From Lamellibrachia satsuma (taxonomy: Eukaryota > Annelida > Polychaeta > Sabellida > Siboglinidae), in assembly GCA_033239005.1 (NCBI GenBank), contig BSQZ01000022.1:2042501-2106500 (forward strand): 64,000 nt of DNA, given 5' to 3'. The first letter of the stretch is position 1. Every line of letters starts with the position of its first letter. Under the pieces are notes generated by a model. It worked only from the letters and a program-made list of their open reading frames with translations, was not told the DNA's origin and did not search any database. Both the position numbers and the translations under genes were made by a program. Of this stretch, positions 1 to 11,687 are shown piece after piece.

Positions 1-592
1 ATTTTACTATTTTTTCTCTTGACACATCCTAGGAATGGTCGTCATCTTCTTAGTTTATTTCCAAAAATTGTCTGTGTAGTCTTTGGACTTTGTAGCACTT
101 CTTCATTTGTCAAGTGTTGTCATGTGTTGAGCACTAGAATCATTCTCATTAAACAAACATCTAATTGCCCTGTAATACACCTGTAGACAAGGACATTGTA
201 ACTTGCTAGCAAAAATTTCAACTGCAATAAATCCACCGGACTTTCAATAGACGTTGACACAGTTTGAATATTAGTTTGAATATTATTATCATATGATGTT
301 CAACATGCCTTAAATAGTATTATTATACTGCTAATTATATAACATACAAAGGCACAAAGTGATAATGAGCTATATCAAAATGTTTTATTTGCAGCTCAAC
401 CTATGTTCATTTATGTTTACTTTGTGTTTGCGGCCAGTTGATTATAACTGGACACAGTAAGTTCTAACTTTATTATAGACCACTGTAATTATAATATCAC
501 AACATTAAAACGGTACACAACAATTGCAAAGATGACTTTACTCTTAAAGTTATATCAGTATCATATAAGTAAATGTAACATGTAACACTCAC
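1..592. other. Intron after exon 58, open at window edge
   Basis: AT-rich, no repeat array or coding segment recognised. By analogy with the other cassettes an Ig-like exon should follow beyond the window. Confidence 0.6.
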
Positions 593-1240
593 GCAAGTTG
601 CAATTGGCTTTGCTGACAATATCAGCATCAATGAAAGCGTGATGAGAAATCTGTAGGCAAGACATGTAGCCGTTGTATGCATCATTCTTGTACCCGCCGA
701 TGCGCACATTTCCTCCCGTCCCCAGTGGCTTGAGTCTCTTCGTCAAAGTCTTCTGCCCCTCAAGGTTGCTGTTGATGTAAACCTTTGCGTTGCTGTTTAC
801 ATCCGAGTAGACGACTGCGATGTAACTCCATTGTCCGACTTCCAGTGCCACTGACTTTGCTAGAACCTTCGTCACATGCGTCTTACCACGCTGTACCAGG
901 TGGAATTCAACGTGGTTTGATTTTGTGATATAGAGGGCGACACCGCCTGCCTTCGACATGTAGCGCAGGAGGCACTGTTTCTTTCCGAGAGCAACTGGCC
1001 GAACATGCATTAGGATACTGAGATTGATTCCAGTGTCCAGATCGGCCTCAGCATTTTTCAGTTCTGCGTAGCTGTACTTTGTCCCAGAGAAGTAGATGGC
1101 GCCTCCTTCACTGCCGTTCATCCCGGTGACAAAGCTTGTCTTCTTGAGTGTCGCCGAGATCCGTGGTATACTTCCGATAGTATTGCTTCCGCCGTGACAG
1201 TCGTCAAATGGGAAGATTAAATTAAATGCTTGTAGCGCGA
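593..1240 (-). CDS. VWDE-like giant gene, exon 58: LamG-like domain (start of cassette D)
   Basis: 648 bp, phase 1 to 1, after TTTCAG: VALQAFNLIFPFDDCHGGSN, LDTGINLSILMHVRPVALGK, KQCLLRYMSKAGGVALYI, QWSYIAVVYSDVNSNAKVYI, VRIGGYKN and YNGYMSCLQIS...NCNL before GTGAG. It shares the architecture of exons 9/10, 26 and 43, with an additional cysteine (KQC). The gene continues beyond position 1. Confidence 0.89.
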
Positions 1241-2200
1241 CTGAAACACAGAATGGTCCAGTTTGACCCACAGAATACATTAGTAGTTCTAGATTACACA
1301 GAATAGATTCAGGGCTTACCCCACTTCAGCAGTGCATGTAGCAATGTGGCTGGACATAATGACGTAAATACAGGGAGTTTCTATACCCTCACCCAACAAT
1401 CAAACATGGGTAACTGTCACATTGCAGGGATATCAAACTGTACAGTTCCAATGACCACATAGTATATAATGGCACATGGCATTAACTAGTTTACATACTG
1501 TTTAATGAAATTGATTCATTATTACCTCATTGATTTACTTGAATTTAATGCAGTAGTCATATTAACCCCTTGTCGTCCTACCGTTTATTTATCTTACCGA
1601 GGCCATGGTAAATGTGAATTACCAATGTGAATTTGGCAGATGATTATTCAATAAGGGTTCATAAAGCTACACATACATCATTTGATATAGATATACAATA
1701 TGCAATACAATAATAAAATACCCAGACTCTATGATGTGTACGTTGGTCAAGGAACTTACTCATAGCGTTGTTTTAACATATCAAGAATTCATCAAAATAA
1801 GGTCAACAGTTTAAATACTGCCCAAAAGAACACGACATCACAGTTTGATTCACATGCTCACCAGTCACGACATAAACATTATGATGTTTCATTCTTTAAA
1901 CAGATGACTATCCCGCAAAATTTGCTGTGGACAAATCAAAGGCTAAACTGTAAAGTGCACCCAAAAATAATTTAGAAAATAAATTAAATTAACGCGCCAT
2001 AACTTTGATGTAATTCGAGAAGCAAAATTAAAGGTTCTGTCTGATTGATGTGCACTAAATAGTGCAGTCAGTATTTTCCCTACAGATTGTGATGGGAGCA
2101 CAAATAAATGTCACACACTGAAGATAGGTCAATGTTATCTTCCTTTCTCAGCAAATTAATTCTATGTTGCAGCAGTTAAGTTGATGTAAAGTTGACCCAC
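1241..2200. other. Intron 57/58, no recognised content
   Basis: About 960 bp of AT-rich sequence. I see no repeat array, element end or coding segment. Confidence 0.6.
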
Positions 2201-2315
2201 CTGTCCTGACTGACCAGGCTGTGGTGGACAGTTTGGGGATACACCACTGATCACTGTTATTAGCATTCATCACATATGCTGCATAACACTCCCCATCAAT
2301 GATGCAGGCGTCCGT
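2201..2315 (-). CDS. VWDE-like giant gene, exon 57: 'CIIDGECYA ... CIP ... W' segment (cassette C)
   Basis: 115 bp, phase 0 to 1: TDACIIDGECYAAYVMNANN, then WCIPKLSTTAWSVRTG before GTGGG. It fits the other three copies exactly in length and phase. The stretch around it has no long open frame, so recognition rests on the motif and the splice signals. Confidence 0.85.
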
Positions 2316-2726
2316 CTGAAAGGTTTTAACAGTAAATGTCAGTTATCATAACAAAACAAGGTTTTATTTGTTCCAAAAGCAAGTTACAAAATCAGAGGTG
2401 ATACCTCAAGTTATATATGTTTAGCAATGACAACATTTAACAGGAAGCAAAGATAGCAACATATCAAAAAAAATAACGGTGCAATATCAGGTAAGTGTTA
2501 GCAGCCAGCATTAGGTCCAGTTCTGGGGTCTGACAATACAACCCTGAACAATATTGAAGTTGGCCCAGAAATCTTAATTTAACTGCAGGCAATTTTATGC
2601 TGCTAAAACAATCCTTTTAATAAAAAACTTTTGATTAACATGCATAAGAATGATATGATTATTAAAAATCTAATGTCCACTACTGTAATCAACTAAACAA
2701 AGCAGAAAATAAACCATCCTACAAAC

Positions 2727-2948
2727 CCGCGGCGCACAGGTTCTATTGGCGAAATTGCATGCAACACAGACAGGGTCATAGTTCAAGAGAATGATTTTGG
2801 TGGATCCATAGGTGATTCCGTTGTTGCTGAACGAGACTTCGTAGCTCTTGCTCGGGTCTGGCAGTTCACACTGTATCTGGCTAACTCCGAGGTAAATTGC
2901 AACAACAATTGTTTCCGATACTTGTAGAGTCCACGTTGTTTCAGTCAT
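2727..2948 (-). CDS. VWDE-like giant gene, exon 56: beta-rich domain with CxxC (cassette C)
   Basis: 222 bp, phase 0: MTETTWTLQVSETIVVAIYL, IQCELPDPSKSY, SFSNNGITYG and YDPVCVACNFANRTCAPR, then GTTTG. The leading ATG follows TTGCAG and is internal. Same length as exon 24. Confidence 0.86.
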
Positions 2949-3089
2949 CTGCAAATGTTCAAACATCACTGGGTTACATTCTATCGCACTTACATGCGGC
3001 TCATGACATTTGAACATTTGACAAGTATTTTTTGGTTTTACCATTTTCCAGTGTTGTTTCAATAAAGCGAAATAACTTGTGAATATTCT

Positions 3090-3190
3090 CTGTACAACAT
3101 ACAGAGAACATGTTATGCATGTTGTATAACATACAGAGAACATGTTGTACATGTTGTACAACATACAGAGAACATGTTGTATATATATAA
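3090..3190. repeat. Short minisatellite, about 3 units
   Basis: The motif ACATACAGAGAACATGTTGT recurs three times with internal palindromic character (ACATGTTGTACAACAT). Confidence 0.7.
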
Positions 3191-3277
3191 GATAGAACAA
3201 ATAATGCAGAACAATGGTAAATAAATTAATCCACTTATATGTGTTTATAAATTAGCAATTGTCTGCCTGCACATGTG

Positions 3278-3625
3278 GGTGTGTGTGTGCGTGCGTGCGT
3301 GCGTGCGTGCGTGCGTGTGTGTGAATGCATGTGTTTATGTGTGTGTGTGTGCATGCATGTGTGCACCCGTGTTTGTGTATTCACATTCATGTATGTATAT
3401 TTGTATGTACATGTATGTATGTATGTACGTATGTATGCATACATACATGTATATTTGTAAGTATGTATGGATGTATACATTAATACATGCATATGTGCAT
3501 GCATGTATATTTGTATACATGACATATGTATGTATGCATGTATGTGTGGGTTGATGGATAGATGTATGCATGTATACATACATGCATGTGTGCATGCATA
3601 CTTGTCATGTAGAGTATATGTGTAC
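3278..3625. repeat. Compound GT / ATGT microsatellite
   Basis: Runs of GTGTGT, GTGC and ATGT tetranucleotides over about 350 bp in the intron between exons 55 and 56. Apparent open frames here on both strands come from the repeat. Confidence 0.9.
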
Positions 3626-3812
3626 ACTACATACCTCAACATATGCATATTTGTTTATTTTATAAATTACTTATGTATACCAAACAGTGGCACTTTACAT
3701 ATTGTGTTCATAAAAAATTTTTAACTTTTAAGCAAAGAACATTTCCAAAATCAATAAAAATAAAACTGCAAAAAAAAAATAATATGAGTGTTTGAGTAAA
3801 TGATTTACTTAC

Positions 3813-3988
3813 GGTGATCAAGACAAATTTACACTTGGCACGTTCCATGAAGTTAGAACCAACAACTGTAAGTCGCTGGCAACTTCCAGTGCACACCAGT
3901 TGGTTACTAGTAGGGTCAATGACTGGAGGAATAGCTGGATTGAGGGTACAGTCAGACCCCAGGAAGCCTCCAGAACATCCACACACAC
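3813..3988 (-). CDS. VWDE-like giant gene, exon 55: second half of EGF and IPT/TIG-like segment (cassette C)
   Basis: 176 bp, phase 1 to 0: GVCGCSGGFLGSDCTLNPAI, PPVIDPTSNQ, then CQRLTVVGSNFME...CKFVLIT before GTAAG. The P-x-I-x-P ... L-x-V-x-G-x-N-F pattern is the clearest IPT/TIG-like copy in the window. Confidence 0.87.
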
Positions 3989-4044
3989 CTAGCAGAAACA
4001 CAACAAGTTCAAGTTTTATTGTTTTTTCCTTAGTTTTGTAGTAA

Positions 4045-4160
4045 ATCACATGAAGGTCAGTTATACAGGCAGCACTACTAAATCACATGAAGGTCAGTTA
4101 TACAGGCAGCACTACTAAATCTCATGAAGGTCAGTTATAAAGGCAGCACTACTAAATCAG
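4045..4160. repeat. 38-bp tandem repeat, 3 units
   Basis: ATGAAGGTCAGTTATACAGG with flanking GCAGCACTACTAAATC is repeated three times, about 60 bp upstream (in transcription) of exon 55. Confidence 0.85.
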
Positions 4161-4631
4161 TATTTTTTCTATTTTTAAAATGATACAATTGACTTTATAT
4201 GAATTTCGTTTTTCCAACTATTACACTGGGGTCTTAGAAGACTTCTTACCATATACAAGTAAACTTAAAATCTTTCTCATATACATAGTTGTGATCTAAT
4301 CAATCAAAACAAGTCTTGAGTCAAACTTAGTCAGTGTCAATTCATGCCGGTTTGGTTTCTTTGTGAAATATTTATAGTGAAACTACTTCCCTGCTGAATT
4401 AAGAGTTTTTATCGTTTTATAAAGAGATAAATTAAGCAGCTTTATATTTTTATTGTACATGCATTATTATTCACCACTCACTTAATTTTTATTTTTATAA
4501 AATAGGTTTTCACATTTTACAACATCTGATGTTTTTTAAGTTACATACCATTTAATATTTTGTCTGGTTCAACTAACGACACATATTTTTTGCTTTTGTC
4601 ACATTTCTCTGTAGATGGCGCTACTGCTTAC

Positions 4632-4824
4632 CTTTGTTGCATTGACCGTGGTTATTACATAAGTTGCCATTTGCCTCAGGACAGAGGGAATTAGTAAAAG
4701 CTGGCATCTCCACCTCCCCATTTGTACCAGTCACCCACAAAGTTGGGTTTCCCTCCAGTTGGGAGAGACACTGCTGTAGCAGAGCACTCAGGGAGGGTTT
4801 CACCCAGTCAAGATCTCCAGAGAT
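4632..4824 (-). CDS. VWDE-like giant gene, exon 54: W segment and first half of EGF (cassette C)
   Basis: 193 bp, phase 0 to 1, same length as exon 5: ISGDLDWVKPSLSALLQQCL ... LCPEANGNLCNNHGQCNKG. The EGF here is C-x7-C-x5-C with a longer first loop than in the other cassettes. Donor GTAAG. Confidence 0.86.
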
Positions 4825-4918
4825 CTGTGGGAACAGCAAACAGGGAAAACATGTGGTGACCATGCCAACTCAAGGCAGCCAGTTGGGCTACCTGGTTGAA
4901 CAATCTGGTATATAAGAA

Positions 4919-5222
4919 ATACTGTATTCGACCTATTAAGCGTACATGCCCTAATCAGCGTACAACTAATTTTTTAATCAGCATAATTACTGTAATTTCA
5001 ACAACTGGAAAGTAGTGTGGAAAAACTTTAAAGTCTCGCCATCTGGTGTTAAACAGTTGGCATAACTTTTTGGTTGTTCTACTTTAGTCACCAAATGACA
5101 CTAGTAGTGTTAAACAGTTACTTTATTGTCTAGAGAAACAAATTTTTATGTATGCTTATACGAACAGATTCGTTGACATGTATTCATGGCCCAATTTGTG
5201 CTCATTAGGTCGAACGTGGTAT
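4919..5222. mobile_element. MITE-like element with inverted termini, about 300 bp
   Basis: The left end ATACTGTATTCGACCTATTA and the right end, read in reverse complement (ATACCACGTTCGACCTAATG), share the TTCGACCTAwTrAGC core. The interior has no coding capacity. Superfamily not assigned. Confidence 0.65.
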
Positions 5223-5706
5223 ATCTGGTAGCCTGCTGATCTCAGGGGCCAATGTCTTCATTAAACAATAATGGAAATGCTTGTGTGGTTTTGTGAACAC
5301 GTTTCATGCCAACAAATCCAGCATTCATATCTATTATATAACAGGATAAACTGCTGCAATAATTGGAGTTGGTATGAAATGGGTTAACCCTGAATGAATA
5401 GTCTGGAGTGTACTAGTCAGCATACTGTATCTCCTATGTACTCATTTATTCATGAACAGATTACGCCACAAGGGGAAACACATTTAACAACATAGCTTGG
5501 TACACATACTCTCGGCCTTTGTTGGTGGTCTCGACAACCGAGTGAGTCGATCAAAATATTCAGAACAAATAACAGTTTCTTGAGATCAAATATCACATTT
5601 CAAGAAAGCAGAACATCATTCCATTCAAGGTACATAACAATAAATTAATCAATTATTATTATTATTACCAGGTGTAGTTACCGTATTTAAGCTACTAGTG
5701 AATTAC

Positions 5707-5865
5707 CTTGATGTCCTCAATGCATGACTTGATCTCAATGTCAAACTTGATTCCCAGAACATTCTTACACGCCTGTCCGACAATGCCAGACTCGATTTTG
5801 GTGCGACAGTGGCTCGTAACTACCTCCTCAGTCAACTTGTCTTTTCCCGCTGGCCATTTTGCCAT
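5707..5865 (-). CDS. VWDE-like giant gene, exon 53: Cys/helical segment (cassette C)
   Basis: 159 bp, phase 0: MAKWPAGKDKLTEEVVTSHC ... VGQACKNVL ... SCIEDIK before GTAAT. The initial methionine is internal, preceded by a good acceptor (TATGACAG), and is not a translation start. Six bp longer than exon 38. Confidence 0.85.
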
Positions 5866-5873
5866 CTGTCATA

Positions 5874-7025
5874 TGATAATAATAATATATATAATAATAA
5901 TGTTTTATTTCAGGCAAGAGCCCATAATATTATAAATACATACAGGTAAAAAAACATAAAAAACATATACACACATGATGAACAATAGAGGTACATGTAG
6001 TGAGAAATATATATATATATATATATAAATATACAAACATGACGTGTATTAAAAATATATATAAGATAAGTCAGGATAAAAAAATATATCTGTATAAAAG
6101 TACAAACATCATGAATTAAAACCATATAATTGATCAATCCAATGTTTAATCAACGGACTTCGATAATAAATAAAAGTGTGAAGATAATTCACAAAAAGTA
6201 TATTGTCTGATTTTTCCAACCAGCATAAAAGGCTAAAAATTTATGAGTGAATACGTTCATTAAAGGATTTAACATAATTAGTAGCGAACATATGGCTTGG
6301 ACTACAGCGGGGTGACAGGTTGTGTATAATTCTAAAACTGTTGTTATAAGCAACAGTAATACCTTTCAGACTCTGTTTTTTTAAATTACACCAAAGACTT
6401 GAGGTGTACACTGAACCACAGTATGAATTAAATAAAGTTGTTTAAATGGACTGTTGCATAAGTTAAATTTTCTGGCTAAAGCATTTGCCAGTGCATAGAT
6501 ACACCTTTTCTGCCTGGCAATATAGTCATCATCAGTGAGGTTATTGTTTATAATATGGCCAAGGTATTTACATTTCTCAGTGTAAGGTAGTGTATGGTTA
6601 TTGATAACAACATGATGAATATTTTTCTTGTCCCTAGCTTTGTTATCAATAACAGATAAAGATTTGTTGGCGTTGTATGTTATATCAAACATATTGCCAT
6701 ACTCGGCACAACAATCGGTGAGTTTTCTCAACCCCGCAACACTTGGTGAAAAAACACAAAGGTCATCGGCATACATTATATGATTCATTATGGTTCCTGC
6801 ATAAAGACAGCCAATTTGTAATTTATTCAGATTTACACTTAAGTCACCCAGGTAAACGTTAAAAAGATGTGGAGAAAGGATTCCACCCTGCTTAACACCG
6901 TTTGAAACGGTAAAAAATTCTGAGAAGCTACAACACCATCTGACAGTGAATTTCTGGGTTCTGTACCAGTAATAAAGAATGCGAACAATAAAAAAGGACA
7001 ATAAAAGAAGGACATCCCCAGTCAA
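5874..7025 (-). mobile_element. 5'-truncated non-LTR retrotransposon (reverse transcriptase fragment), sense to the gene
   Basis: Minus-strand frame 6381-7025 contains NGVKQGGILSPHLFNVYLGD, IMYADDLCVF and YLGHIINNNLTDDDY, i.e. reverse transcriptase palm and thumb motifs with the catalytic YADD. On its 3' side the sequence runs to TTGCCTGAAATAAAACATTA and an (ATT)n tail near 5874-5905, a typical LINE 3' end. The 5' part is missing, so it is not autonomous. It lies in the intron between exons 52 and 53, same strand as the host gene. Clade not assigned with confidence. Confidence 0.75.
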
Positions 7026-7552
7026 TTAATTTGGTGAATATGAATACATATCATGTGGCTATTTGTTAGAATACATCCCATTGAGGAACAAATGATTTTC
7101 ATAACTTCTATAACAAATTAATAAGTTCAGCAATTTCACAAAATGTCAAAATGGTATGTATTTGAGTATCATTATGATCAGCATCATGTTTTGAAATGAT
7201 CCCTTATCAAATACATATCATAGTGATGTCTTGATATGATCCCATATTCCCTTCACATAATGTTTGGGAATTACTGCCTACAATACCACTTTAATACATC
7301 GATATAGTAATATAACACCTTATCTTACACGTTGACCTTTTGAGATTACCATATGTATATCATGTATATAACATATAAGAAACATTTACATTTTGTGATG
7401 ACCCCTCACAAGCAGCATACACTGTTTTGGGATGCCCCCACCATATAACATATTTGTGTTTTTATATGAATAAATACACTGATGTTTTTAAGTGATATAT
7501 ATATACTGTCGGAGCACGAACACTGTTGCAATCGTTCTACCAATCAACTCAC

Positions 7553-7662
7553 CGGGGGGTTGAAATCAGGGTCAAATTCAAACTTTTGTTCCATGGGAAT
7601 ATCATCGGGGTTGTCACAGCCGAGGGGTTCTTGGGCATCCAACAGCAGGGTGATATCATCCT
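7553..7662 (-). CDS. VWDE-like giant gene, exon 52: 'DIT...FEFDPDFNP' segment (cassette C)
   Basis: 110 bp, phase 1 to 0: EDDITLLLDAQEPLGCDNPD then FEFDPDFNPP before GTGAG. Same length and same cysteine as exon 37. Confidence 0.86.
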
Positions 7663-7736
7663 CTGCAAGAGTGGAGTTTATATCATTATATCCATAAATA
7701 TTCAAGTACATAAATACACATACATATGCATAGGTA

Positions 7737-7900
7737 AAAGTATGTTCTTATATCGTATGGTATCCAGTCCTTGGGACTGTTCACAGCACTTTACACTTCA
7801 CCCCCGGCAGACTTGTTCATTCGAATGCCATCTCGACTTCTCTGGGAAGCATTCAGCTATGCTGCAATTACTGTGTGCAGACTATTCGTTCACATACACA
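7737..7900 (+). mobile_element. SINE-like relic
   Basis: TTCTTATATCGTATGGTATC, CAGTCCTTGGGACTGTTCAC, AGCACTTTACACTTCACCC and GGGAAGCATTCAGCTATGCT match copies at 58095-58215, 58312-58425 and 63375-63420. Confidence 0.55.
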
Positions 7901-7944
7901 CACCACTGTCTTTATAGCCAGATACTCATTTATACAGCTGAGTA

Positions 7945-8030
7945 AACTGTGGCAATGTGGGGTGACAAACAATGTGGGGTGACAAAAAATGTGGGGTGAC
8001 ATGCAATGTGGGGTGACAAACAAAATTGCC
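7945..8030. repeat. Short tandem repeat TGTGGGGTGACA
   Basis: Four copies of an AATGTGGGGTGACA-like unit of about 17-20 bp. Confidence 0.8.
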
Positions 8031-8084
8031 AAAGTTTGGTGTTCTGGAATGAGTCCAATGTTCGAATCGCTGTTCTACCTAACA

Positions 8085-8215
8085 CAGACATATACACGTG
8101 TACATGCACATACACACACACACACACACATTTATATGCACACATATATGTGCATACATATATATGCATGCATACATAGTGTTTGTCATGTATGTGTGTA
8201 TATTAAATGTATCTG
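8085..8215. repeat. CA / ATGCAT microsatellite
   Basis: CACACA followed by ATATGCA-type repeats in the intron between exons 51 and 52. Confidence 0.8.
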
Positions 8216-8423
8216 TAAAGCTGCAAGTATACAAACTAGACCAAATCAAGCTGAAATATATGATTAACATAGTATAATTATATTGTTTATGTAAATATTA
8301 TCTTTGTAAATCTACGGCAGTCGCATAACCTAGTCAGTAATTTAATTAAATATAATCAACAGAAAACAGAAAACTAACTCTGTTTTCGAGTAATGGGTAA
8401 CAGCATTCCTTATCCGTCCATAC

Positions 8424-8605
8424 CTGTGGCCGAGATCTTACTGACTGGACAAGCGGGAACGAGGGACTTGAGGTCACATGAGGTAAAGTCCGAGGTCTGA
8501 TCGTTGTGCATGCAGCTGCAGAACTGGGCTCCAGATGCAACTGGGATGTTGGCCAAGGTCACCGTTTCACAGAATCCATTGAAGAGTGAGTCTTCGTCAG
8601 CAACT
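8424..8605 (-). CDS. VWDE-like giant gene, exon 51: Cys linker after VWD (cassette C)
   Basis: 182 bp, phase 2 to 1: VADEDSLFNGFCETVTLA, AQFCSCMHND, TSCDLKS and PACPVSK, with six cysteines. Donor GTATG. Homologous to exons 19 and 36. Confidence 0.83.
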
Positions 8606-9111
8606 CTGTGTGTGAACAAGAAACGCACCCACAGTGTCTTACGCTGCATTGTTTTTACTACAGTTATACTTGTATATATGTGATTGCAATAATCAATGAT
8701 ATTGTAAATTGTATTCATAAAAAACATTATCAATGATGTAATTTTATTGCCTGGATCTTCAGGCTTTTTAGCCTTATGAACACCCTCCTTTATTTGTCCT
8801 AATTAACAGATTTGAGAAACGTGACTGGGCTTGTGCATGTATAAATAAATTTTAGTTCTCTAAAACTGTAATCTGTCCTTCATCCAGAGATTGTCAAGTT
8901 TTGCTTAACACAATGATGTGTCCTGGAATACAAATGACGAGAATGTATATTTTCTTATGTCGAGTCTGCTGGGTGTCTTGTATAATTTCTATGTTGCCAC
9001 ATGTGCTTTGAGTGTCAGTTGTGAAGAAATCTTCTTTGTTTATGTCACTTAATCATAGTTGTAATCATATCATTGAACTAGAGATACATGGCAACTGTAA
9101 GAGATGTCTAC
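8606..9111. other. Intron 50/51, no recognised content
   Basis: About 500 bp without array, element or coding segment that I can identify. Confidence 0.6.
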
Positions 9112-9323
9112 CTCCAGCTTGCAATGAAGTTGTTTGGTCGGATTCCGCCGGAATTGTCAATGGAGCCATCACTCTTTGTGAACTCGTTGGTGATGTCACC
9201 ATCATAAGTGCCACAGAGTCCCTCAGTGGAGCTTTCGTCCATCACTGAGGCTGTCACGTAGGCATTCATGTACATCTTCCAGCCCTTCTCTATCTTGATG
9301 ACCGTGCCAGTCGGCAGAATCAC
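9112..9323 (-). CDS. VWDE-like giant gene, exon 50: VWD strand and C-terminal motif, fused exon (cassette C)
   Basis: 212 bp, phase 0 to 2, exactly 103 + 109 bp: the two exons seen in cassette A (17 and 18) joined without an intron. VILPTGTVIKIEKGWKMYMN ... SSTEG continues directly into GLCGTYDGDITNEFTKSDGS and FIASWR. The VWD closing motif is canonical. Confidence 0.9.
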
Positions 9324-9496
9324 CTAAAGCAACAAAACATAATCAGTTGAGTGGAGACAGAACTAAGACTAGTGAATAATAATAATGTACACCTATGATA
9401 TAATAGACGTACACCATTTGCATAATGTACAATTATTGTTAGAAATGGTGAAGTATGTATAAGTAATAATTTTTGGTTGATTCAACTTAATTTATC

Positions 9497-9765
9497 TTTA
9501 TATTATTATTTTCAAAGCACGTCCACTCCGTATGCTTTCACAAAACGAAGTGGCTAGTCCAAGTTTGAAATCTCTAGCGTCGCGCAGCTGGTGCACGCTG
9601 ATTGGTTCAATATATGGAGGCAGGCAAACTGGGGCACAGAGCGCGTTACCCAGCTCTGCTGGAATTAGCCTAATAGAATAAATTAGCAATCATTAACTGT
9701 ACGTGGTGTTGCTTGCATAAAAACCCATATGTAACCTTGGCTATGCCAACGTCGCATATTCCCAT
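9497..9765 (-). mobile_element. Fragment of repeat family X
   Basis: Nearly identical to 12295-12560: TTCACAAAACGAAGTGGCTA, GAGGCAGGCAAACTGG and CAGCTCTGCTGGAATTAGC are shared. Only this end of the element is present. It is non-coding. Confidence 0.75.
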
Positions 9766-10305
9766 TTTTGTGCCAATTTTTGTTTTTTACTTGGTTGTTG
9801 TTCTCTTTCTGTTAATCAAAAGTATTCATTCCATAACTGTTTTTTATATACTACCTATTCAATTTGTTCGGCGCATGAACATATGCATTATCGAGGCATG
9901 ACTTGTTTTTAACCTGTATTTTGTATTCTTATGTTTTTTATGCCAAATAAAATAAATTTTCAATTCAATAATAATAACTTCCATAGGGCCTAAATCCAAA
10001 TGAAGCCTATCTCAGAGGTGCAACAAACCAGAATTGGTAAACAACACAAAGCAAAGCAATCATCATCATCAGAGAGATCAAGGGACCGTTAAGGGCTGTG
10101 GAAATGCAATTTCGATAAAATATGCCTTGAGATTTCTGCAAAACCTAGCTGTAGCCTCAGATGATTTAAAGATGATGGGAAGCTCGTTCCATATTCAGCA
10201 TCCTCTCAATTGAGCCCAAAGTTCTAACAGCTATGCCACCATTACCCTCTATTTGTATACTGTCATATTAATGACAATGTACAAATGGCTTGGTTTCCTA
10301 CAAAC

Positions 10306-10518
10306 CTTATATCCTTTGCCATTGTTGACCCTCAGAATCTGGGTGTTGGGGGTGAGGCCTCCATTCTTGAACAACTTGATCGTTATGGTGCCTGCTGTCC
10401 GCTTTGAGTTTCGTCTCGGACCGCAGCTGTCAATGACGATGACATCATCACCGGAGCGGATGGCAAGAGCGCAGTGACAAGCCGCGTGACCATTGCACCG
10501 TCTCAGGAAAGTATGGAC
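10306..10518 (-). CDS. VWDE-like giant gene, exon 49: VWD core (cassette C)
   Basis: 213 bp, phase 0: VHTFLRRCNGHAACHCALAI then RSGDDVIVIDSCG and GKGYK before GTTTG. The stretch from CNGHAACHC to VIDSCG is almost identical to that of exon 33 in cassette B and clearly closer to it than to exon 16 of cassette A. Confidence 0.89.
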
Positions 10519-10894
10519 CTGCCGATACAATGTTTATGAGGTTTCTTCAAGATTAAAGATAGATTATTAATTAGAACTGCAACAAGGAAATGAAGACACT
10601 AACATGCACACATATAAATAGTTGATTTCATACCTCAGCAAAGTTGTTTTAATTACATTTATTGTTATATATTCACAATTATGGCTGATTTTATTTTAGC
10701 ATTGTTTGTAAAGTGGAATGTTTACTTCACGTAATTATCTTAATCCACATCACTGTAGTTCTCTTTTTTGGCTACATTAGATTTCTTGCTGTGGCTGAAT
10801 ATATTCATATAATGTGTGAAGTTTCTGATGATTACAATTACACTGAGTGAACATATTCTAGTTTAACTTTTGGGGGAAGTCTACAATGTATGAC

Positions 10895-11390
10895 TACCGT
10901 AATTTTCTATGTATAATACGCACTTTTTCCGTTGAGTTTTGTTACTGGAAAGTCCAGGTACATATTATACATGGAAACATGGCTTAACAACATTTCTGTC
11001 AGTCCGAGTAAGCCATTATCAGTATTGGCCTAAATTATTTATGCCGCTAAATGAAAATTCTTACTTAGTTTTTATGCCATTGCATTCATTCAATCATCCC
11101 ACGTACAAAAACACATATTCTTATATTGTGTTTTTTGACACTTTTGCCACTCACACTCACAGCAGAAGACACTGATGGAATGCGGCACATCTTGGAGCTA
11201 AAAGGTGCACCAGGCAAAGGTACGCTCTAAACCATGCTTCAACCAAACTATCGGAAGTGGGGAAATCGGGGGTTGATGCTAAAAAGTTGGAGTATGTACT
11301 GTACATGGTAATATAGAAATTCTGTCAGATTTTAGCAAAAAGTCAGGGTGTGTATTATACTTGGGGGCATATTGTACACAGAAAATTCTA
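10895..11390. mobile_element. MITE-like element with imperfect inverted termini
   Basis: AATTTTCTATGTATAATACG at the left is mirrored by GTGTGTATTATAC ... CACAGAAAATT at the right; a further copy of the motif (CATATTATACATGG) lies inside. No coding capacity seen. Confidence 0.5.
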
Positions 11391-11593
11391 ATCTAAGTCC
11401 AATAAAAAATCATACTGGTTGATATCACTCTGTCACAAGCGAGGAATTGTTGTTGAAAGTTACTCAAAGAAAGAATGCTCAATCTTTATATTTGTGGAAT
11501 GCTAAACTGTCCAGCATCAGATGGCTAGTCATGTCAACAAGAAAGATGACAATGAATATGACCAACAACAACTAGTTTCAAATTACAACTTAC

Positions 11594-11657
11594 GGCAAAA
11601 GGTAGCGTCTTGTGTCGGTAGAGAACCTGTTCTCCTTCCAGAAAATTGTCGTAGTAT
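11594..11657 (-). CDS. VWDE-like giant gene, exon 48: VWD strand 'EGEQVLYRH' (cassette C)
   Basis: 64 bp, phase 2 to 0: YYDNFLEGEQVLYRHKTLPF plus A. Same length as exon 15. Acceptor GTTTTAG, donor GTAAG. The intron upstream is largely one repeat-element insertion (11688-12582). Confidence 0.88.
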
Positions 11658-11687
11658 CTAAAACACAAACACACAGGCACAATTACC

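Noticed and set aside
3235..3724. Several short frames of Met/Cys/Tyr/His on both strands
   Set aside because: Translations of GT/ATGT microsatellites.
5708..5865. Start codon at the ATG of exon 53 (and likewise of exon 56)
   Set aside because: Both ATGs directly follow a good acceptor, and homologous exons start at the same place without ATG; they are internal methionines.
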